Assembly: GCF_000499385.1 (NCBI RefSeq)
Contig: NW_013655243.1
Location: 9,682-44,739, forward strand
DNA: 35,058 nt
Origin: Eimeria necatrix
Lineage: Eukaryota > Apicomplexa > Conoidasida > Eucoccidiorida > Eimeriidae
Direction of reading: 5' to 3'
Positions 18,004 to 28,900 of the stretch are shown piece by piece. Numbering within the stretch: the stretch's first letter is position 1; each line of letters begins with the position of its first letter. The notes beneath the pieces were generated by a model that was not told the DNA's origin, ran no database searches, and saw only the letters and a list, made by a program, of their open reading frames with translations. A program made the position numbers and the translations under genes.

Positions 18004-18031
18004 GGCCGGGGAAGCTGCAGGCAGCCGCTGA
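10679..18031 (+). CDS. Unrecognised type I membrane protein, about 1108 aa, eight exons
   Basis: Exons are 10679-10907, 11025-11342, 11570-12392, 12751-13051, 13476-13640, 14035-14705, 14976-15408 and 17645-18031. Every junction preserves phase, and the sum is 1109 codons with stop. It opens with a classic signal peptide ([17 protein letters not shown], likely cut after ASA). Ala/Gln-rich helical segments and a collagen-like Gly-Ala-Pro tract follow, then a non-repetitive conserved-looking region over exons 4-7. The last exon holds one hydrophobic segment ([18 protein letters not shown]) and an Ala/acidic tail. Topology suggests a secretory-pathway or surface protein with a long lumenal domain. 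I do not recognise the family, and no EGF, TSR, apple or kinase motif is visible. It converges on the CRMP gene; a joint role is only a guess. Confidence 0.7.
11025..11342 (+). CDS. Type I protein exon 2
   Basis: Acceptor TCTCCTTTCAG at 11014-11024. It reads [12 protein letters not shown], then a helical [17 protein letters not shown] segment with Ala/Gln runs, ending GQAVP. The donor G|GTAAAG at 11343 is strong. The split codon with exon 3 gives Asp. Confidence 0.7.
11570..12392 (+). CDS. Type I protein exon 3: Gly-Ala-Pro tract and coiled segment
   Basis: Acceptor [19 protein letters not shown] leads into about 140 residues of [11 protein letters not shown] repeats encoded by GGGGCCCC units. 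Then comes [20 protein letters not shown] (probable coiled coil), poly-Ala runs and TTEEARRLA. Donor CA|GTGAGT at 12393. Confidence 0.75.
12393..12750. repeat. TTTAGGG-rich intron 3 of the type I protein gene
   Basis: TTTAGGG runs (12397-12444, 12538-12588) and a degenerate TTTAGGGTTTGTGG run (12673-12746) enclose two short unique segments. A mini-exon is not needed for phase continuity. Confidence 0.85.
12751..13051 (+). CDS. Type I protein exon 4
   Basis: It follows an intron of TTTAGGG repeats ending TTTGCAG. It reads [20 protein letters not shown], then ...[20 protein letters not shown] and ends MLGFCFS. Low in repeats and protein-like. Donor GTGAGG at 13052, phase 0. Confidence 0.72.
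13052..13475. repeat. Intron 4: inverted GGAGACAGTTTTGG / CCCCAAAATGTC arrays
   Basis: The left half repeats GGAGACAGTTTTGGAGATA. The right half repeats CCCCAAAGTGTC and CCTCAAAAGTCCCTTAAAAG, roughly the complement, so the intron can form a long imperfect hairpin. Confidence 0.8.
13476..13640 (+). CDS. Type I protein exon 5
   Basis: Acceptor GTCTCCTTCAG. It reads [20 protein letters not shown], then [20 protein letters not shown] and RRVAMLGRE. Phase 0 at both ends, 55 codons. The donor GTCAGC lies at the edge of a GCTA array. Confidence 0.72.
13641..14034. repeat. Intron 5: GCTA array and TGCATGCA array
   Basis: GCTAGCTA units with GCTGGCTGGGTA variants fill 13644-13908. TGCATGCACTTC units merging into pure TGCATGCA follow at about 13927-14008. 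Confidence 0.9.
14035..14705 (+). CDS. Type I protein exon 6
   Basis: After TTTGTGTCAG it reads [20 protein letters not shown] and [18 protein letters not shown] Gly/Pro-rich insert from GGGGCCCC units follows, then [34 protein letters not shown] and [11 protein letters not shown] with an N-glycosylation sequon. Donor GTGAGA at 14706. Confidence 0.75.
14706..14975. repeat. Intron 6: TGCATGCA arrays
   Basis: Two blocks of TGCATGCA with CTTGCATG and GCAGCAAG spacers (14714-14790 and 14848-14966) flank a short unique stretch. GCATGC cores are present dozens of times. Confidence 0.9.
14976..15408 (+). CDS. Type I protein exon 7
   Basis: Acceptor GTGCGGCAG. It completes a Pro codon and reads [40 protein letters not shown] and [18 protein letters not shown], ending [11 protein letters not shown]. 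The beta-rich look suggests a folded ectodomain. Donor GTAACA at 15409, phase 0. Confidence 0.75.
15409..17644. repeat. Intron 7: large TGTCTCC-based minisatellite intron
   Basis: This 2.2-kb intron is made of TGTCTCC arrays. It holds TTTTTGGCTCCTTTTTGTCTCC (15470-15560), GTGTCTCCAAGTGTCT units (15745-16160), a 15-bp unit ATTGTCTCCACTTTA (about 16240-16455) and degenerate AATTGTCTCTAATTG (16456-16990). Beyond these lie a CTG run (17080-17121), a 21-bp TGCATGCGTTTGCTGCTGCTGGC unit (17233-17355) and TGCATGCA arrays (17398-17620). No exon is evident and phase continuity needs none. Confidence 0.82.
17645..18031 (+). CDS. Type I protein exon 8: transmembrane segment and tail
   Basis: Acceptor [28 protein letters not shown] leads into a hydrophobic helix of about 18-20 residues, then [12 protein letters not shown] and an Ala/Glu-rich tail with triplet-encoded poly-Ala, ending in TGA at 18029-18031. 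The very low-complexity tail would be cytoplasmic. Confidence 0.7.
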
Positions 18032-18352
18032 GCCCTCGAAAGGAGACAGCGCAGCAGCAGTAGGTCTCTTGTTCTTTATTTAATTTCGAATTTATTTATT
18101 TCAATTCCAACTTATTTATTCAATTTAATTTCATTTATTCAACTTAAATGCATTTATGCAAACTCATTTATTTAATTCAAACTTATTTATTCAAACTTTT
18201 TGTTTGTCTCCTCCAAACCTTTCGAGGCGAAGCCCCACGAAGAGACACACAGCAGCAGCAGCACAAACCCTAAACCCTAAACCCTAAACCCTAGCTTAAA
18301 CCCTCAAGGAGACACAGGTGCCCAGCCGCAGCACTTGGCAGAGACACTTCCG

Positions 18353-18391
<39 letters not shown>

Positions 18392-18612
18392 GCAGTAGCA
18401 GCAGCAACAGCAGCAGCAAAATCCGCCGCGGGCGGGCAGAGACACACCCTGCTAGGGTTTAGGGTTTAGGGTTTAGGGTTTGGAGGTTTCCGGAAATGAG
18501 TCCTTGTAAAATCAAGGCGCGCTGCCTAGTGGCGGGAGCGCACATCTAACAGCAACCCTAAACCTAGGGTTTAGGGTTTAGGGTTTAGGGTTTAGGGTTT
18601 GGGGTTTAGGGT
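18032..18612. other. Spacer between convergent stop codons
   Basis: Holds an AT-rich TTATTTATTCAATTT stretch (18075-18200), probably the 3' UTR of the plus-strand gene, an AAACCCT run (18264-18293), a CAG stretch (18352-18418) and TTTAGGG runs (18454-18482, 18563-18612). No coding exon was seen. The polyadenylation sites of both genes should lie here. Confidence 0.7.
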
Positions 18613-18700
18613 TTAGTCCCAGTCTTCTATCCAAGTATCCGCATCTGCCCCCAAAAGAGTTATTGGTTTGCCTTCTGCTTCTTCGCCTGAAGAGCTGTCG
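18613..18700 (-). CDS. CRMP: CRMP terminal exon L
   Basis: Acceptor GTGCTGCAG. It completes a Ser codon and reads DSSSGEEAEGKPITLLGADA, then DTWIEDWD and TAA at 18615-18613. The short acidic end with two Trp is unlike the surrounding repeats. Telomere-like repeats begin at the stop codon. Confidence 0.82.
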
Positions 18701-19072
18701 CTGCAGCACAAACCACGAGCAGCAGCAGCAGCAGCTGCTGCTGCAGCAGCAGCAGCAGCTGCAGCAGCGAAAAGAGCTCGAGCCAGGAGCGGCTGCAGCA
18801 GCAACAGCAAAACGAGCAGCTGCAGCAGCAGCAAAAGGAGCAGCAGCAGCAGCAGCATTGGAGAAGCAGCAGCATTGCAGCAGCAGCAGCAGCAGCATTG
18901 CAGCAGCAGCAGCAGCAGCATTGCAGCAGCAGCAGCAGCATTGCAGCAGCAGCAGCAGGTGTTACCTGAAATGGCGAATTGAGGGTCTGCTGCTGGAGTG
19001 TATGTACAGCTGGGGTGTGTCTGTCTCCTGTGTCTCCTTGGGGGTCTCCTCCGCCGTCTCCGCGCGAGTGCC

Positions 19073-19116
<44 letters not shown>

Positions 19117-22100
19117 CTGCTGCTGCAGGTGTCTCCTCCATCCACTCCAGCTGCAGCTCTTCTCCCTCGTAACTGTCGGGATTCGTTTTGAGTCTGTGAA
19201 GTGTCTCCTTCAGTCTCTCTTGCTCCTGAAGGAGACAGTTCACTTTCTCCTTAATGCCTTCCAGGGCCTCCGCGGTGAACCCCAAAGCAGCAAGATCCGG
19301 GCCCCACTGGGGGCCCCCCTGGGGGCCCCCCTGGGGGCCCCCCTGGGGGCCCCCCTGGGGGCCCCCCTGGGGCCCCTCGGCGGGGCCCTCGGCGGCGTCG
19401 GCGGGCTGCGGCTCGCCGGGCCCCTCCGGGGGGGCCCCCCCGGGGGCCCCCGGGGGGGCCCCCCCCGGGGGCCCCGGGGGCCCCGGGGGCCCCTGGGGCC
19501 CCGGGGGCCCCGGGGGCCCCTGGGGGCCCCCGCGGACGGTTTGAAGGGCCCTTTTGATGAGGCGGAGTTTGCGGTTGCGGAGGAGAAGGGCCTGGTGTCT
19601 CCTTTCCTGAAAAGCCCTTTTTTTTTCTCGAAAGATCTCATATTGTTGACTGATTGTTGCTGCGTCTTCGAGCTGCAACTTCAAAAGAGACAAGTACAAC
19701 TCCGAGAGGGCCATGCCCCCCCCCATGACTTCGTTGTCGAAAATGTAGGCTGTCTCCTTTTGCTCCTCGCGACTCAACTCCGACAACAGCCGCTCCACCC
19801 GCGGCGCTGCGAGGAGACAGTTTGGAGACAGTTTGGAGACAGTTTTTGGAGACAGTTTTTGGAGACGCTTTGGAGGGAATTTGCAGACAGTTGGAGACAG
19901 TTTGGAGACACTTTGGAGGGAATTTGGAGAGAGTTTGGAGACAGTTTGGAGACACTTTGGAGGGAACCTCGCGACTCAACTCCGACAACAGCCGCTCCAC
20001 CCGCGGCGCTGCGAGGAGACAGTTTGGAGACAGTTTGGAGACAGTTTTTGGAGACAGTTTTTGGAGACGCTTTGGAGGGAATTTGCAGACAGTTGGAGAC
20101 AGTTTGGAGACACTTTGGAGGGAATTTGGAGAGAGTTTGGAGACAGTTTGGAGACACTTTGGAGAGAGTTTCGTTGGGAGTTTGGAGACAGACACTTTTG
20201 GAGACAGTTTGGAGACACTTGGGAGTATAGGGAGACAGTTTGGAGACAGTTTGGAGGTAATTTGGAGGCACTTGGGGAGTAGAGGGAAAAAGTTTGGAGA
20301 CAATTTGGAAACAGTTGAGACGTAGAAGGAGACAAAAGGAGACAAAAGGAGACAATTTGGAGACACTTGAGGAGTAGGAGGCAGAAGGAGACACTTTGGA
20401 GAAGGTTGGAGACAGGAGGAGACAATTGAGACCTTAAGGAGACATTAAGGAGACACTAAAGACTCTAAAGAGACACTAAAGAGACACTAAAGAGACACCA
20501 AAGAGACACTAAAGAGACACTAAAGAGAGACACTAAGGAGACACACTAAGGAGACACTAAAGAGAGACTAAAGAGAGACTAAAGAGCCACTAAAGAGAGC
20601 CTTTAAGGAGAGCCTCTAAGGAGAGACAGTGCGGAGGCGCTAAGGAGACAGTTAGGAGAGAGCAGGGTTGTGTCGGACTGGGGAGTTGCGGGGAGTCTGT
20701 CTCCGACTCTTGCGGGGAGTCTGAGAGTTGCTGGGAGTCGAGGGAGTCGGAGGAGTCCGTCGAAGAGTCTCCTTGAGGAGACTGTCTCCTTTGGCGGGCC
20801 CTGCGGGCCTCGGCGGCGAGGCGGCGTTCGACTTTGGCGAAGAAGCCCTCGAGACGCGAAGTGTCTCCTTTTGTCTCCTTGACTGCGTCTCCTCTTCTGC
20901 GCAGCAGCCGCTGGTGCTGCTGCAGCGACCACTCGGCCAGCATTGAAATGTCTCCGCCAGCGATTGCGTTTAGGGACTTGTTGCACTCTTGTGTCTCCTC
21001 CTCGACTTTGTGAAAAGCAAACCCCAGCCGCAAAACAAACTCCAAAAAAGTCCCCGGAATAACATCCAGTCTCATGTGCACAACAGCAAAGCCCAGAGTC
21101 TCCGCCATGACCTTCAGGAAGTACTGTCTCTCCACGCCGGAGATCCCCGCAGGAGACAGTCTCCACGGAGACAGTCTCCTCGGAGACAGTCTCTTTGGAG
21201 ACTGTCTCCTCGGGGCCGCCAGCAGGCGAATCAAGTCTCCTTCCACGTCGTAAACCACTATGGGCTCCCAACTCTTGCGGGTCGAAGACCACCCCGCGAA
21301 ACTCTTGTACAACAACCCCACCAAAGGGACTCGGAAGAAAGTTTTGTTGGCCCGCACGCTGTCGAAGTAGGCGAAGGCCAAATTAACACTGACTTCAAGT
21401 CCAAACAATAAAAGGGCCACTCCCACCACAAGGGCCAGGGCCAGGTTCACGTTCACCGGGAAGTCCGAACCAGATATCGCCTGCAAACCCTAAACCCTAA
21501 ACCCTAAACCCTAAACCCTAAACCCTAGGCCCTGGGCGCTGGACCGGAGCGGGGGACTTTGGAGGAGGGTGGGAAGCAAGCGATGCGCTGGAGGGATAAG
21601 GGCTTCGGGGGAGGGAAGGGAGCTGCGACGAGGTAAACCCTAAACCCTAAACCCTAAACCCTAAACCCTAAACCCTAAATTAGGGTTTGGGGGCGACGCA
21701 CCAGCATGATGCAGATGGTGAAGGTCCAAATGGACATGCTGTGGTTTTCCAGGTTGTCCAACGTGGAGTAATTTCTGGAGACAAAAGGAGACTCCCGCAG
21801 CCCGGTGTACGTACACCTCACCGCGCAAGGAGACACCTTGTGGGGTGCGCAGACAACTCGATCCCGGGATCGAAACAAACACTTGGACACACTTAGACAC
21901 AATTAGAGACAATTAGAGACAATTAGAGACAATTAGGAGACAATTAAGAGACAATTAAGAGACAATTAGAGACAAATAGAGACAGTTAAGAGACAATTGG
22001 AGACAGTTGGAGACATAAAATAATGGAGAAAAAAGAATAAGAAGGAGGAGACAGAAGAGATGTTAAAAAGAAGGGGACAGAAGAGAGGTTGGGAAGAAGG

Positions 22101-25100
22101 GGACAGAAGAGAATAGAGAAAAAGAGACAGAAAATAATAGTGCAAAAGAGACAGGAGAGAACACTGCAAAAGAGACAGAAGAGAACAGTCCAAAGAGACA
22201 GAAGAGAATGGAGAAAAAGAGACAGAAGAGAATGGAGTAAAAGGGACAGAGGAGAATAGAGTAAAAGAGATGGAGACAGAGAAAAAGAAGCACAATAAAT
22301 GGAACAGCGAAAAAGAGACAGGGAATAATAATGGAAAAGCGACGGAATAGTCAAAAGAGACAGAAAGTAGTGGAGAAAAAGGGACAGAAGAGAACAGCGA
22401 AAAGAGACGGAAGAGAACAGTCGAAAGAGACAGAATAGAATGCAGAATAGGGACAGAAAAGAACGGTGGAAAGGAGACAGTAAATAACGGTGGAAAGGAG
22501 ACAGTAAATAACGGTGGAAAGGAGACAGTAAATAATGGTGGAAAGGAGACAGAAGAAGACGGAGAAAGAACCAGAGGAGCACAAAGACGAAAAGAGACAG
22601 AAAAGAGACAAAAAGAGGCAGAAAAGCGCCAGAAAAGCGCCAGAAAAGAGACGAAGGAGACAAAAGGAGACAGAGTTTGGACCTCTTGTCGAAGGGCTGT
22701 GAGCGGAGGTGGTAAATGTTGAAGATGACGGCAATGACGGAGGCTGGCCAGAGTCTGCTGCAGTTGGAGACAGTGCTGCTGCTGAGGGCGGAGATGACCA
22801 GAACGCAGAGTTTTCTGGCGAAGACAACAGTCTCCCAGAACCAAAACCTGCGGACGAAGCCGTTGTGGAGAAAGCCGAACTTGAGGCGAGTCTCCCTGCT
22901 GTTGAGTCTCTTTCTGTTTGCATAAAGAACTGAAAAGGAGACAAGGGGGATCCCGATCCCCCACGCGGCGATCCCCACGATCCCCAGCAAGAAGTACCGG
23001 AAGTAAGCACTCCGCGGCTGGAGACTGCAGGGGACACTCATGGCAGCTCGCAAAAGGGACTTAGTCCCGTGTGGGGCCCCGTAGTCTATAACACTGCAGT
23101 CAAGGAGACTCAGCATATTTCTGGTAGTTGCAGTGTGGAGAAAAAATAAAACTGTCACGTAAATGGGGATCATGTCTTCGACGAATTTGGCCCATCTCCG
23201 CCATGGGGAGTCTCCGGGAATGGGGATGTAGCGGAACATCATGAAGGCCCTGTCCTCTTGGTACTTTTCGCGGAGTTGGCGCGAGAGACTGTTGAGTCCG
23301 AACTGTTCTGTCTCCGCGAGAAGAGACAGTTTCTTCTTGATGGAGCTCCTGCAGTACTGCTGGAAGCGGCGGAGACAGAAGAAAATCAAGCCAGTGGCCA
23401 AGACGGGAAGGCCCACTGGCAGCAAGGCGTAGAAGAGCATGGAGTAGAAGAAAGAGTCTGCAAAAGTCAGAGAGAAGCCCCGCCGAAGGAGACACTCGAT
23501 GGCGAAGAAGCGGGAGCTGGAGTCCTTCTGAGTCATGGACTCGGAGACAGTGCTGGTGAAGCTGCTGACCCACTCGGGAAAGCGAATTTTGGCGAAGTCC
23601 ACCACGCCCAAGACGGAGAGACAGGTGAGGAAGTTGGTGGCGATTTTAATGACAACAGAATGAATAGATCTCCGATTATATCCCGCAGCTACATTCATGT
23701 AAGCCATCAAAACGTTGAAGAGCAAAAGGCCCAACTGGTACCCCACAAACAACAACGCGTTGGAGACTGTCTCCGGACAAGGCCTGCAGAGTTCGTTGCG
23801 CCCAAACCCGTTGGTGAACCCGGGGAGACACTCGCTGCACAGAAAGTCCCCCATTGTCTCCGCGCAGCCCCCGAACTCCAGGCAGGCCCCGGGGATGGGG
23901 CACTGCAGGAACCGCCAGTCCGAGGGGGAGACAAGTGTCTCCTTTATCTTCTCCAGGTAAAACCCAGCTTGGGGATAAGGCTTGACGTGGTCTTCAGGCC
24001 CTATAGCCGCGAAGGAGGGGTCTCCTAAAAGGGACTTTATTGCCAAGTCCGAGAGTCCCCCCCGGCAAACGGCCCCGTCGGGACAGGCGTGGCAGGCCCC
24101 CGCGGCGAAGTAAAAGCCCTCTTCGCAAAAGCACTGGGCCTGGGACTGGGCCCCGGAGAGACTGGTCGAGGAGACTCCGCAGAGACCGTTGCAGTTTATG
24201 TCTTGCACTGAGGACTTGTAAGAACCCTCGCTGCACGCCTCGCACACCTTCAGGCCCCGAGACGCGTCCACGAACTTGAACGCGTAGCCGCGCTCGCACT
24301 TGCCTGCGAAGGAGACAGGGGAGGAGACAGGGGAGGAGACAGAGGCGGGGGTGGGGGGAGAAAAGCGGGAAAAAGGGGACAAAAGGGGACAGAAGGGGAC
24401 AGAAGGGAGAAGAGGGGAGAGGGATGGAGCTCAAGTCGAGGCAAAGGGAGATAGAATGGAAAGGAATGGATGGCAGATTGTGGAAGGGGAGACAAAAAGA
24501 CGCAGAAAGAGACAAAAAGCGACAAAAAGCGACAAAAAGCGACAAAAAGGAGACAGTTGATGTGCTGCAGGGGACACGGGCACTGCAGTGGTAAGCATGT
24601 ACAGTTTTATTTTTTTGTTTAAGGAGTTTTATTAATTAATTAATTAATTACATTTGTTTTATTTATTTTATTTATTTTATTTATTTTATTTATTTTATTT
24701 ATTTTATTTATTTTATTTATTTTATTTATTTTATTTATTTTATTTCATTTATTATTCTTTTTTATATTTGTTCAGTTTGCATCATATCGCTGTCGGTTTA
24801 TTCGCGCATTTTTATCCTACATGTTTGAGGGAATTAAAATAAATAAATAAAAGTAAATAAATAAAAGTAAATAAATAAAAGTAAATAAATAAAGGTAATT
24901 AAATAAAAGTAATTAAGTTAAAAAGATAATATAAATGCAAACAAATAAAAATAAATAAATAAATATAAATGAATAATTAAAAGAAAATAAATATAAATAA
25001 ATACATATTTGTGTATACTTATCTATTTATCTATTTATGTATATTGTTTATGAATATAAATATATTTTGGAGATAAATATAAATAGATAAGTCTATTTAA

Positions 25101-25882
25101 TACAATTACAGGTATAAAAGTATATTTATAAATTAAAATATAATATTTATTTTAAAAAATATAAACATTGAATTGAAAGTAGATAGAATAGAAATGTACA
25201 AACAGATATGAAATATAGCCACATTTATGCATTTGCAAAAGTGTCTCCAAATGAATAATGCACAAAAGTGTCTCCAAATGAATAATGCACAAAAGTGTCT
25301 CCAAATGAACCAACAAATATGAAAAACATTTGCATTTAAATGTGCATTAAAGTGTCTCCAAATGGGCAAATAAAGAAGCAAACATTCGTGTTTAAATACT
25401 CCTCAAAGTGTCTCCAAATGAATAAATAAAGATGCAAACATGTGCATTTTAAAATGCACAAAAGTGTCTCCAAATTGATAATGAAAAATGCAAAAATGCA
25501 AGGGGGTTAAAACAGAGACAAAACCAGAGACAAAGAGAGACACAGAAAGGGACGGAGAGAGAGACACAAAAAGAGACAGAAAGAGACACAAAAAGAGACA
25601 GAAAGAGACACAAAAAGAAAGACAAAAAGAGACAAAAAGAGAGACAAAAAGAGAGAGAAAAAGAGACAAAAAGAGGGACAAGAAGAGCGGGCGAAGGCGA
25701 TATTGGAGGCAGCTGAGAAGCCGTGGGGACAAAAGGAGACAACAGAATTCTTTTCCCGCAGCAGCAAAAGGAGACAGTAGAATTACCGCGTGAGCAGCAG
25801 CAAAGGAGACAACAGCAGCAGAGGAAGCAACAGCAGCACCAGCAGCAAAGACGCAACAGCAACAACAGCAGCAGCAAAGGAG

Positions 25883-25926
<44 letters not shown>

Positions 25927-28900
25927 TGACAGTCGTCGATGGAAGAGGGCGTGTCGAAGCCCTCGATGATGCGGGTGTACTTGGGGCAGTCCACGGGGGG
26001 CAGGGGTCTCCTTCCGGCGACGCACTCGGGGTCTGCACTGTCTCCTTTCAGCAGCAAACTGTCTCCTTCCAGCAGCAAACTGTCTCCTTGCTGCAGCAAA
26101 CTGTCTCCTTTCCGCAGCAAACTCTCCCCCTGCTGCAGCAAACTCCCTCCCTTCCACAGCAAACTGTCCCCCTGCTGCAGCAAACTGTCTCCTTTCCGCA
26201 GCAAACTGTCTCCTTGCTGCAGCAAAGAGTCCCCTTTCTGCAGCAAACTGTCTCCTTGCTGCAGCGAAGTGTCTCCTTTGGGGAGACAGTCCTCGGCCCC
26301 CCCCGGGCAGTACCTGCGGGGACTCTTGCAGGCGAGGCACTCGCGAAGGAGACTGTCGTAGAAGTAGCCGGGGCGACAGAGACACTGAGACGAAGAAGTG
26401 GAGCCAGTGCTGGCAGTCCCCGAGTTCTCGCTGCAGGGCTTGCAGGCCTCGTTCCCGATCCAGTCCTTGTAGGAGTTGACGCTGCAGCTGCTGCAGCTGC
26501 TGCTCTCGCCCCCCGATCCCGATCCCGATCCCGATCCCAGCCGGTAGAAGCCCCGCGCGCACAAACAGTCTCTGCTCGAACTGCTCAGAGACCCCACAGT
26601 CGTCGTGTCTTGGGGACACTTCGACAGACTCCGGTGCAGCCCCGTCTTCGGGTCCAGGCCCCCCAAACAGTAATACCCCACCGGACACGGCTGCACGCAC
26701 AACCCCAACTGTCTCCAACTGGCTCCAACTGTCTCCAACTGCCTTTTAGTGGCTCCAACTGGCTCTCAGTGGCTCTGAGAGGCTCCAGCTGTCTCTGAGT
26801 GTCTCCAGATGTCTCCAGCTGTCTCTGGGTGTCTCCAGCTTTCTCTAAGTGTCTCCAACTGTCTCTGAGTGTCTCCAACTGTCTCTGAGTGTCTCCAGCT
26901 GTCTCTAACTGTCTCCAACTGTCTCTAACTGTCTCCAACTGTCTCTAACTGTCTCCAACTGTCTCTAACTGTCTCTAACTGTCTCCAACAGTCTCCAACT
27001 GTCTCTAACTGTCTCTGAGTGTCTCCAACTGCCTTCAGCTGTCTCTAATTGTCTCCAACTGTCTGTCTCCAAGTGTCTCTGAGTGTCTCCATCCTCCTTC
27101 TCCAGCCGTCTCTAACTGTCTCCAATTGTCTCCAACTGTCTCCAACTGTCTCCAACTGTCTCCAACTGTCTCCAATGCTCTGTCTCCAACTGTCTGTCTC
27201 CAACTGTCTCCAACTGTCTCCAACTGTCTGTTTCCAAGTGTCCCCAAGTGCGTCTAAGTGTCTCCAACTGCCTGTCTCCAACTGCCTGTCTCCAACTGTC
27301 TCCAACTGTCAGTCTCCAACTGTCTCCAAGTGTCTCCAGCTGTCTGTCTCCAACTGCCGCAGTGTCTTTTTGTTGTTTGCTGCTTTCTATTGGTGTCTCC
27401 TTTTTATTTGTGGCGAAGGACTTCCAGTGTCTCCTTTTTATTTGAGTCTCCTCGTTGTTTGAGTCTCCTTTCATTTGTGTCTCCTAGTCGTCACTGTCTC
27501 CTTCTTATTTCTGTCTCCTCTTTTTACTGTCTCCTCTTTATTACTGTCTCCTTGTTATTTCTGTCTCCTCTTTATTACTGTCTCCTCTTTATTCCTGTCT
27601 CCTCCTTATTTCTACTCTTTGCTATGTGTGTCTCTTTGTTATTTGTGTCTCCTACTTGTTAGTGTCTCCTCTTCATAAATGTCTCCTCTTCATTAGTGTC
27701 TCCTCTTTATAAGTGTCTCCTCTTTATTAGTGTCTCCTCTTTATTAGTGTCTCCTCTTTATAAGTGTCTCCTCTTCATTACTGTCTCCTCTTTATAAGTG
27801 TCTCCTCTTCATTACTGTCTCCTCTTTATTAGTGTCTCCTCTTTATTAGTGTCTCCTCTTTATTAGTGTCTCCTCTTCATTGGTGTCTCCTCTTTAATAC
27901 TGTCTCCTATCTCCTAAACTGTCTCCTAAACTGTCTCCTAAAACTGTCTCCTCCAAACTGTCTCCAAATGCTGTCTCCTCACTTCGCAAGTTTTGGTGTT
28001 TTGGTCGAGGTAGTAGAACTGTCTCCTCAAACTATGTCCTTTAAACTGTCTCCTCAAACTATATCCTTTAAACTGTCTCCTAAAACTGTCTCCTCAAACT
28101 ATATCCTTTAAACTGTCTCCTTTTAAACTGTCTCCTCCAAACTGTCTCCTTTTAACCAGTCTCCCCACCTCGCAAGTTTTGGTATTTTGGTCAAGATAGT
28201 AGAACTGTCTCCTTAAACTATGTCCTTCAAACTGTCTCCTAAAACTGTCTCCTTAACCTATATCCTTCAAACTGTCTCCTTAAACTACATCCTTTAAACT
28301 GTCTCCTCCAAACTGTCTCCTTTTAAACTGTCTCCTCCAAACTGTCTCCAAAAACTGTCTCCTCACTTCGCAAGTTTTGGTGTTTTGGTCAAGATAGTAC
28401 CCCGCGCTGCAGACGCAGTCTGCGAGGGAAGTGGAGGCTGTCTCCACAGTGTTGCTGCCGGGGGGACACTCGATCCCGGAGACGTTCCCAACTGTCTCCT
28501 TAAACGATCCCAACTCCACCGGCCTGCAAACCACTTTCCCGCTCTCCAGCCCCGCGTACTCGTAGCCCGCCGCGCACCTGCGCAGTTCGCATTTCATTTA
28601 ATTCATTTAATTTAATTTGATTTGATTTAGTTTGATTTAGTTTGATTTAATTTGATTTAATTGGATTTAATTGATTTAATTTAATTTGATTTGATTTGAT
28701 TTGATTTAGTTTGATTTGATTTGATTTGAGTTGGTTTGGATTTAATTGGATTTAATTGGATTTAATTGGATTTAATTTAATTTGATTTGATTTAGTTTGA
28801 TTTAGTTTGATTTAATTTGATTTAGTTTGATTTAATTGGATTTAATTGATTTAATTTAATTTGATTTAATTTAATTTGATTTGATTTAATTTGATTTGAT

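Larger units (their letters stand above)
26709..28366. repeat. CRMP intron between exons F and G
   Basis: TGTCTCCAACTGTCTCTAACTG units (26709-27360), TGTCTCCTCTTTATTAG units (27430-27900) and TGTCTCCTAAACTG units (27905-28340). Two 36-nt copies of the exon F tail are embedded at 27985-28020 and 28169-28204. Confidence 0.85.

Noticed and set aside
21986..22682. Open extension of CRMP exon H into a Leu/Ser/Phe-rich tail of about 230 residues
   Set aside because: It is purine-rich GGAGACA array read in frame. Splicing at AG|GTCCAA to the conserved exon I gives a far better membrane-domain sequence.
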